A stretch of 47,899 nucleotides of DNA from Sandaracinus sp. (GTDB lineage Bacteria; Myxococcota_A; Polyangia; Polyangiales; Houyiibacteriaceae). Location: NCBI GenBank assembly GCA_020633125.1, contig JACKEH010000034.1, forward strand, positions 1 through 47,899, given 5' to 3'. Both the position numbers and the translations under genes were made by a program. The notes beneath the pieces were generated by a model. It ran no database searches and had not been told where the DNA came from. It worked only from the letters and a program-made list of their open reading frames with translations. This document shows, piece by piece, positions 42,936-47,899 of this stretch (position 1 is the stretch's first letter; each line of letters starts with the position of its first letter).

Positions 42936-43796
42936 ATGCGCCATTTCGTCCTGCTTCTCGCGACGCTCGTCCTCGCGCCGACGCTCTCCGCTTCCGCCCA
43001 AGAGATGGACGAAGGCGAGGCGCGCATCACCGCGACCGCGAACGTTCAGATGTCGATCGAGAGCGGTCCGGCGACGACCTCCGCGAAGCTGAGCTTGATC
43101 GGCGGCGCGGTCGGGGGACGCATCGGCGACGTGCGTCGTTGCTACCGCGAGCGCACCGAGGCGGCACCGGCGGTGCGAGGTCAGCTGCGGCTCTTCGTCG
43201 AGATGACGCCGGGCGGCGGCACCGTGGAAGTGCAGCGCGACGGCTTGAACGACCGACCGCTCCTGCAGTGTGTGCTGCGCGCGGTCCGTGCGGCGCAGTT
43301 CGCCAGCGTGCGGCCGCCGGGCTCCGCGTACGTCGTGCTCGACTTCAACAACAGCGCGGCCGAAGGCGTCGAGCGCACCCGGGAGCTTCGCGCGACGGAG
43401 GACACCGCGGACGTGACGACGAACGCCGAGGGGCGCGGCGAAGCGACGGGCGGAACGCCGGACGGGCTCGTGCGTTTTCGTGTCGTCGGCGACGCGGACG
43501 CGACGGCCCAGATTCAGAGCGTGCATCGCGCGGTGCGCGCCGCGATTCCGCAGCTCCTCGACTGCCGCCGCAAAGCCGCGCGCCGCGAGTCGCCGGCGGG
43601 CGACGTCTTCGTGGACCTTCGCGTCGCGGCGAACGGACGTGGCCAAGCGGCCTCGCGTCGCACCACGGTCGCCGACGCGCGTGGGCCGCGTTGCGTGACC
43701 CAAGCCCTCGGTCGCGCGCGCTACGAGGGCGAGGCGCGCGGTCGGGTGCAGGTCGTGGTGACCTTCGCGGCCGACGCGGCGACGACGAACGATTGA
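42936..43796 (+). CDS. AgmX/PglI C-terminal-like secreted protein
   Basis: 286 residues from ATG 42936 (MRHFVLLLATLVLAPTLSA, signal peptide ending SAQ). It carries two copies of the AgmX/PglI C-terminal-like module: the first VGGRIGDVRRCYRER, QLRLFVEM, LLQCVLRAVRAAQF; the second VHRAVRAAIPQLLDCRRK, VFVDLRVA, CVTQALGRARYEG. Each pairs Cys near the first helix with Cys before the second, as in the family. It is predicted to be periplasmic, possibly in gliding or polar assemblies; the role here is inference. Terminator 20 bp after the stop. Confidence 0.8.
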   Translation: MRHFVLLLATLVLAPTLSASAQEMDEGEARITATANVQMSIESGPATTSAKLSLIGGAVGGRIGDVRRCYRERTEAAPAVRGQLRLFVEMTPGGGTVEVQRDGLNDRPLLQCVLRAVRAAQFASVRPPGSAYVVLDFNNSAAEGVERTRELRATEDTADVTTNAEGRGEATGGTPDGLVRFRVVGDADATAQIQSVHRAVRAAIPQLLDCRRKAARRESPAGDVFVDLRVAANGRGQAASRRTTVADARGPRCVTQALGRARYEGEARGRVQVVVTFAADAATTND

Positions 43797-43815
43797 ACGC
43801 AAGCGATTCGACGCA

Positions 43816-43850
43816 ACGAAAAAGCCCACCGAGTCGGTGGGCTTTTTCGT
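43816..43850. terminator. bidirectional terminator between convergent genes
   Basis: Inverted repeat with 16-bp arms (ACGAAAAAGCCCACCG) around AGT. On both strands the stem ends in a five-T run, the pattern of a bidirectional intrinsic terminator. Convergent: AgmX-like gene and Bax-inhibitor gene. Confidence 0.9.
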
Positions 43851-43864
43851 CGGCGTCCGCGCGA

Positions 43865-44689
43865 TCAGTCGCGACGGCTCATCAAGATGCTGAGCACGTA
43901 CCAGAGCAGGAGCGCGAAGCTGGCGAAGAGGTTCAACGCCGCGGCGACGTACTGATCCGTGCGGTAGTGATGCAGCACGTTCGACGTGTTGTAGAGGATC
44001 GAGGCGCCCGCGAAGACGACCATCGCCCACATGAACACGAGCCCGAGCTGGAAGCCGAAGATCAGGCTCGCGCCGATCAGGACGAGCGCCGAGAGGCCAC
44101 CGAACATCAGCACGCCTCGGAGCCAACTGAAGTCCTTGCGGGTGAGGAAGACGACGCCGGTCAGGCCCGCGAAGAGCACGAGACTGATCCAGAGCGCCTT
44201 GCCGAGAATCGAGAACGCCATCTCGCCGTCTTCGACCGCGATGTACATGGCCATGACGACCAGGGGCGCGAAGAGCACCGCTTCGGCGAGGGTGTAGAGG
44301 CCGAGGCCGGCGTACTGCATGCCGCGCGACGTGTCGCTGCGCGCCCATCGGTCGGCGACGTAGCTGACCGCCATGAAGCCACCGAGGAAGAGGAACCAGC
44401 TGAAGCGACCCTGCGCCATGTAGAGCAGGCGCTCGGCCAGGCCGCTCGCGATCAGCGCCGCCTCGAGGAAGAGGAAGACGAAGAGCGCGCCGACGAGGTG
44501 CAGGTAGGTCTTGGTCAGAAAGCTCGCGCGATCTTCGACGTTCGCATGCGCGACCGCACCGCCCCCACGGCCGCCACGACCTCCCTGTCCGCCTCCGCCC
44601 TGCCAGCCGCCTTGCCAGCCACCGCCCTGTTGTCCGCCCCCGGGCTGTCCCCCTTGGGAATTCCAGCCACCCTGCTGCCAGTTCGTCAT
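43865..44689 (-). CDS. Bax inhibitor-1/YccA family membrane protein with Gly/Gln-rich tail
   Basis: 274 residues from ATG 44689. The first 45 residues are almost only Gly, Gln, Trp and Ser (QGGWNSQGGQPGG, GGQGGRGGRGG), a low-complexity cytoplasmic tail. From about 52 it has the seven-helix Bax inhibitor-1 fold: FLTKTYLHLVGALFVFL, the helix YTLAEAVLFAPLVVMAM, and C-terminal FASFALLLWYVLSIL. BI-1 proteins are pH-sensitive calcium leak channels. The C-terminal RRD and the acidic pair in the last helices may be the sensor. Inner membrane. Confidence 0.9.
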   Translation of the reverse strand: MTNWQQGGWNSQGGQPGGGQQGGGWQGGWQGGGGQGGRGGRGGGAVAHANVEDRASFLTKTYLHLVGALFVFLFLEAALIASGLAERLLYMAQGRFSWFLFLGGFMAVSYVADRWARSDTSRGMQYAGLGLYTLAEAVLFAPLVVMAMYIAVEDGEMAFSILGKALWISLVLFAGLTGVVFLTRKDFSWLRGVLMFGGLSALVLIGASLIFGFQLGLVFMWAMVVFAGASILYNTSNVLHHYRTDQYVAAALNLFASFALLLWYVLSILMSRRD

Positions 44690-44803
44690 GCGGGGAAACC
44701 TCCGGCGGCCGGGGCTCCCTGTCAACGGGACCCCATGGTCGAGGGCGGACCGCATGGCCGTCGCGCCGTCCCCGTCTCGGTCCCCGGCGCCATCGCGTCG
44801 CCG

Positions 44804-44834
44804 CCCCCGCCCCCGTCCCGTCCCGTCCCGTCCC
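44804..44834. repeat. C-rich run with G-quadruplex potential on the minus strand
   Basis: Runs of CCCCC, CCCCC and four CCC tracts joined by G or GT; on the minus strand five or more GGG tracts with 1-2 base loops. It lies between the divergent Bax-inhibitor and lipoprotein genes. Confidence 0.7.
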
Positions 44835-44889
44835 TTCTCGCCCGACTCCGCCGCATGCCGTGGCGCGCCGAGGCTGCTACGGCTCTGCC

Positions 44890-45420
44890 GTGAAGCGTTC
44901 GCTCCTCCCGCTCCTCGGCCTCCTGCTCGCGTGCGACGCACCGGCGCCCTCGGCGCCGCTCGAGCCCGTCGATCTGCCTGCCGCCGCGCCGGCCCCGACC
45001 CCGGCCGCGGAGGCGCCGGCCGATCCGCTGGCGCCCCTGCACGAGGCCGACAACCCGGCTGCACGAGAGGCCGCCGCGCGCCTTCAGGGGTTGGCGCAGC
45101 TGCTCTCCGAGACCGTGCAGTCCGCGCGCGACGCCGCCGCGGGCGCCCAGGGCACCTGCGCCGCGGCCTACGCCTCCAACGTCGCTGCGCAGCGCACGTC
45201 CGCGCGGCTCGCAGCGGAGCACCAAATCCCGATTCCCGCCTGGGAGGTCTTGCCCGAGGCGGAGTACCTCGCGACGTGTGCCTCGCTCCCGGCGCCCTTG
45301 GCGGAGTGTGCGCGCTACGACCGCCGCATCGACGATCGCGAAGGCTGCGAGGGGCACGTGCGGGGCGTCGCCGACGACGTTCGCGCGCGCTACCTGACCC
45401 TGGTCCCGCCGCGGCGCTGA
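44890..45420 (+). CDS. small Ala/Pro-rich lipoprotein
   Basis: 176 residues from GTG 44890 (VKRSLLPLLGLLLACDAP; lipobox LLAC). A Pro/Ala spacer follows (PLEPVDLPAAAPAPTPAAE). The mature part is helical and has five Cys (TCAAAY, ATCASL, ECARYD, GCEGH), likely disulfides. No family recognised. It is expected at the outer membrane. It is divergent from the Bax-inhibitor gene. Confidence 0.75.
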   Translation: MKRSLLPLLGLLLACDAPAPSAPLEPVDLPAAAPAPTPAAEAPADPLAPLHEADNPAAREAAARLQGLAQLLSETVQSARDAAAGAQGTCAAAYASNVAAQRTSARLAAEHQIPIPAWEVLPEAEYLATCASLPAPLAECARYDRRIDDREGCEGHVRGVADDVRARYLTLVPPRR

Positions 45421-45452
45421 GCGTTCGTCACCGCCGACGCGCGACGGAATCG

Positions 45453-45482
45453 AAAGAGGCCCGCCTTTCGGCGAGCCTCTTT
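45453..45482. terminator. bidirectional terminator between convergent genes
   Basis: Stem of 13 bp with one mismatch (AAAGAGGCCCGCC pairs with GGCGAGCCTCTTT) and a TTTC loop. The plus strand ends with TTTTT. Convergent: the lipoprotein and the DUF1232 gene. Confidence 0.8.
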
Positions 45483-45502
45483 TTCGCGTCACTTCGAAGC
45501 GT

Positions 45503-46057
45503 TCACTTCGGCAGCTTGGCGTCGAAGAACGCCTTGAGCTTGATGAGGTTCTTCTCTTCGCGGCTGAACGAGGGCGACTCGTAGCTCTTCGCGAAGCCAC
45601 GCACGTCCGAGAGCAGCTCGCGGCGCACGTCGTCGCTTCCGACCACGTCGGCGACCGAGCGACCACGCGCCGCGCCGTTTCGCAGGCCCTTCACGTAGCT
45701 CTCGAGGCGGTCGTAGTCCTTGCCGAGGAAGGTTCGGACCTCGTCGGCTTCGTTCGCCAGACGGCTGAGGATCGTGAGCTTCTCGGTGCCGACGGAGCCG
45801 GTGTCGCCGTGAAGCGCCAGCTCGGCGGCCACGCGGAGCACGAAGGCGTCGTCGAGGTAGCCGATGTCGTCGATGCCGTCCGGGATGAGGTCGAGCGACT
45901 TGAAGAGGTAGTTGATGCCACCCGCGATCGCCTCGCGCGCCGGCTCCGGCATCTCGCTCTCCTCGAGGAGCGCCGCGAGCGCTTCGGCGTCGTGTCCGAG
46001 GTCACGCAGCCAACCCGGGAAAAGGTCGAGGTACTTCGTCGAATCGGTGTCGCTCAT
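45503..46057 (-). CDS. DUF1232-family protein
   Basis: 184 residues from ATG 46057 (MSDTDSTKYLDLFPGWLRDL). The conserved centre is INYLFKSLDLIPDGIDDIGY followed by LDDAFVLRVAAELAL, near 45-85, the DUF1232/YkvA signature (hydrophobic helix with Pro-Asp turn). Acidic elsewhere, with no signal peptide. The family is widespread and uncharacterised; some members are membrane-associated. It is convergent with the lipoprotein. Confidence 0.85.
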   Translation of the reverse strand: MSDTDSTKYLDLFPGWLRDLGHDAEALAALLEESEMPEPAREAIAGGINYLFKSLDLIPDGIDDIGYLDDAFVLRVAAELALHGDTGSVGTEKLTILSRLANEADEVRTFLGKDYDRLESYVKGLRNGAARGRSVADVVGSDDVRRELLSDVRGFAKSYESPSFSREEKNLIKLKAFFDAKLPK

Positions 46058-46130
46058 CGCTCTTCGTTCTCCGCGCGCGGGGCCTCCTGCCCCGAGCGGC
46101 CGCGATGATAGGCACGTGCCCGCGCGCCTT

Positions 46131-47195
46131 TCAACGCCCGGGTGCCGCGGCCGCGACTTCCCCGGCCAAGGCGGGGGATCCGACGCTTCGAATCGCCTCG
46201 GTGAGCACCTGCGTGGCGTGGGCGTGTCCGCTCGCGCCGGGGCGCACCTTCGACGCCTGGACCGCTGCGGGAAGACCCCGCCCGAGCGCGAGCTCGGCCT
46301 CCGCGGCGACCGTCGCCGCCTGCGGGTCCCCCAGCGCGAGGGCTTCCCGTGCGAGCTCGGCCGCCGTCTCGGGTCGCCCGGCCGCCAGCCAGAGCTTCGC
46401 GAGGGGGAGCACCCCTTCGAAGGCTTCGGGCGCTTCGGTCGCGAGCACTCCCTCGGCGTCGGTGCGTCGACCCGCAGCCAAGAGCGCGCGAACCCTCAAG
46501 GCGGGGGCCGAGGCGAGACGTTCCGCGAGATGCGCCGCCACGGTCGGTCGCCCTCGGCGCAGCGCGAGCTCCACGACGTCGGCGATCTCGTCCGTGTGGA
46601 CCGGGGCGACCCGGCGAAGGGCTTCGAGGGCTTCTTCGGCCCCGGGAGCGTCGTCGGCGGCGACCGCCAGCGCCAAACGCGCCCGGAGGCTCGTGGGATC
46701 GTCGCCCAGCCGACGCAGCAGCTCGGGCGCGCGTTCGGTCCCGGCCGAGAGCTCGGTGAGGCGCCGCCACGCGTCGGCCGAGCGTGGCGCGATCTCGGTC
46801 GCGCGCACGGCTTCTCGCAGCGCCGTTTCGGGGTCACCACGGCGCTCCGCGATCCGGCTGCTCGCGAGCGCGACCGATTCGCTGCGCGCGTCGAGCTCGC
46901 GCGCTTCGTCCAAGACCGCGTCGGCCCGTTCGACGCGTCCGAGCCGGTCGAGCGCCTCCGCCTGCCGCGACGCGATCAACGCGTCGTCGCGCACGCCGAG
47001 CCGCGCCATCGCATATTCCTCGACGGCCTCCGCGTCGTCACCTCGCGCGACCGCGAGCTCGGCGCGAAGGAAATGCTCGTATTCGAAAGGCGAGACGAAG
47101 GCGCCTTCGCGCCGCTCGCCCGCGAGGGTTCGGGTGACGACGGGCTCGCCGAAATGGCAGCCCGCGACGGCGAGGAGGACGACGACGCGAATCAT
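46131..47195 (-). CDS. TPR-repeat lipoprotein
   Basis: 354 residues from ATG 47195 (MIRVVVLLAVAGCHFGEP; lipobox AVAGC). Nearly all the rest is helical TPR-like repeats (RAELAVARGDDAEAVEEYA, EALDRLGRVERADAVLDEA, AAELAREALALGDPQAATVA). Probably a periplasmic scaffold. The start overlaps the stop of the upstream lipoprotein gene (ATGA), so translation is coupled. Third of three minus-strand genes at the right edge. Confidence 0.85.
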   Translation of the reverse strand: MIRVVVLLAVAGCHFGEPVVTRTLAGERREGAFVSPFEYEHFLRAELAVARGDDAEAVEEYAMARLGVRDDALIASRQAEALDRLGRVERADAVLDEARELDARSESVALASSRIAERRGDPETALREAVRATEIAPRSADAWRRLTELSAGTERAPELLRRLGDDPTSLRARLALAVAADDAPGAEEALEALRRVAPVHTDEIADVVELALRRGRPTVAAHLAERLASAPALRVRALLAAGRRTDAEGVLATEAPEAFEGVLPLAKLWLAAGRPETAAELAREALALGDPQAATVAAEAELALGRGLPAAVQASKVRPGASGHAHATQVLTEAIRSVGSPALAGEVAAAAPGR

Positions 47196-47704
47196 CGACC
47201 GGCGCAGGCGTCGGCCGCACCCGCGCGGCAGACCACCGTGACGTTCGTCTCGTTGCCGGGCACGAGGGGCCACTCGACGAAACGCGGGGTGCTCTCGGCC
47301 ACGACCTCGGTGCCGCGGTAGAAGAGCACGCGCAGCGAAGGATCGAGGGTGGCGCCATCCGTCGTGGCTTCGGGCGCGAGCAAGACGAAGAGACGCAGCG
47401 CGTCGGTGCTCTCCGCGTTGTCGTCGAGCCATGCACGCTCGAGCGTGAGCACCCACTCGCCGGCGGCGGTCACACGCGCGGTGGCGTCGCCGCCGTCGAA
47501 GACCTGCTCGGCCATGGGGGCGAAGGGACCGTCGATCGCCTGAGGGACCAGCACGACCTGCACGCGGTCGATCGCCGAGCGCGCGATGGGCGCGCCGCCG
47601 ACGCTGCCGTCGTCGCCCACGATCGCGAGCACGAAGGGATCGGCGCCGCCGCCGCCACACGAGGCGAGGAGGAGCGCGAGCAAGAGCGAACGCAGCGTCG
47701 TCAC
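47192..47704 (-). CDS. small lipoprotein
   Basis: 170 residues from GTG 47704 (VTTLRSLLLALLLASCGGGG; lipobox LASC). The mature domain reads like a single beta-sandwich (GEWVLTLERAWLDDNAES, LRLFVLLAPEATTDGATL), with a Cys pair near the C-terminus (VVCRAGAADAC). Both ends overlap neighbours by four bases, GTGA upstream and ATGA downstream. No family recognised. Confidence 0.8.
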   Translation of the reverse strand: MTTLRSLLLALLLASCGGGGADPFVLAIVGDDGSVGGAPIARSAIDRVQVVLVPQAIDGPFAPMAEQVFDGGDATARVTAAGEWVLTLERAWLDDNAESTDALRLFVLLAPEATTDGATLDPSLRVLFYRGTEVVAESTPRFVEWPLVPGNETNVTVVCRAGAADACAGR

Positions 47705-47899
47705 GGCATCACCCCCGGAATCGGCGGCACGGGGAAACCGCCACCGCCACCCTCGCCACCGCTCGCCGCGACGGCGATGCCGACCACGAGGCCAACGACC
47801 ACCGCACCACCCACCGCGGCCCAGAGCCACCACTTCTTCCAGAGTGGATCGTCGGTCTCGACGGTGTCGAAGGTCGTGCCCTGGTCGGCCGCGGCGAGG
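47701..47899 (-). CDS. C-terminal end of a membrane protein, N-terminus beyond the window
   Basis: The last 65 residues of a protein on the minus strand: DTVETDDPLWKKWWLWAAVG, then a membrane helix (AVVVGLVVGIAVAAS) and a Gly/Pro-rich tail ending PPIPGVMP. The KKWW..helix plus short tail is common at the end of TPR or PEGA-domain proteins in myxobacteria; which one this is cannot be seen. The stop overlaps the next lipoprotein start in GTGA. Confidence 0.7.
   Translation of the reverse strand, partial: LAAADQGTTFDTVETDDPLWKKWWLWAAVGGAVVVGLVVGIAVAASGGEGGGGGFPVPPIPGVMP

Overview
The window is high-GC (third codon positions almost all G or C) and reads as chromosome of a myxobacterium-type organism (order Polyangiales, Sandaracinus-like, is my best guess). 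Three things support this. Many secreted lipoproteins carry a lipobox followed by Asp/Ala/Gly-Thr linkers (DAG-TDAG style). One large Cys-rich surface protein ends in a MYXO-CTERM-like tail (GGGC..C, one membrane helix, RRRRR). There are also a membrane Ser/Thr kinase and an AgmX/PglI-type protein. Antisense open frames are very long everywhere and are compositional shadows. No rRNA, tRNA, CRISPR array, prophage or complete transposase gene was seen.

Layout. 1-5672 (minus): a truncated Ig/PKD-like lipoprotein, a 169-bp MITE-like inverted-repeat element, a secreted propeller-like lipoprotein with a -1 frameshift, and an M1 aminopeptidase with a HEAT-like C-terminal region. 5751-7003 (plus): a small membrane protein translationally coupled to a TPR-like protein. 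7013-12288 (minus): an FMN reductase, a di-heme cytochrome/propeller lipoprotein, an LVIVD-type lipoprotein, a membrane protein and a small secreted protein. 12502-22615: a murein endopeptidase, a YeeZ-like epimerase coupled to a TerB-like protein, an FAD oxidoreductase, a PlsC-like protein with altered catalytic motifs, a 1380-residue CtpH/CtpI-type P-type ATPase and a quinone oxidoreductase. 22838-25657: the MYXO-CTERM Cys-rich protein, then a strong terminator and a 17-unit hexanucleotide array.

25912-31842 (plus) is a lipid-metabolism operon in the order MaoC hydratase, two-domain FabG4-type reductase, thiolase, then an unusual Cys-motif SDR. The first three match the mycobacterial htdX-fabG4-fadA2 set and would catalyse successive beta-oxidation/ketoacyl steps. 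Its thiolase carries a roughly 195-residue Lys/Glu-rich N-terminal extension with four amino-acid-identical 16-residue repeats that differ only by silent changes; I consider this the most unusual item in the window. 31986-34310 (plus): ferrochelatase with a Cys-rich tail, and methionine-salvage mtnB-mtnD.

34453-47899: a small lipoprotein; a thioredoxin-like lipoprotein overlapping a UPF1/IGHMBP2-like helicase; a 7TM Ser/Thr kinase; a PNGase F-like lipoprotein; a steroid-reductase-like membrane enzyme; an AgmX-like secreted protein; a Bax-inhibitor-1 family protein with a Gly/Gln-rich tail; a small lipoprotein; a DUF1232 protein; and at the right edge three minus-strand genes joined by 4-bp overlaps. 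All start choices and functions are read from sequence alone, without database searches.
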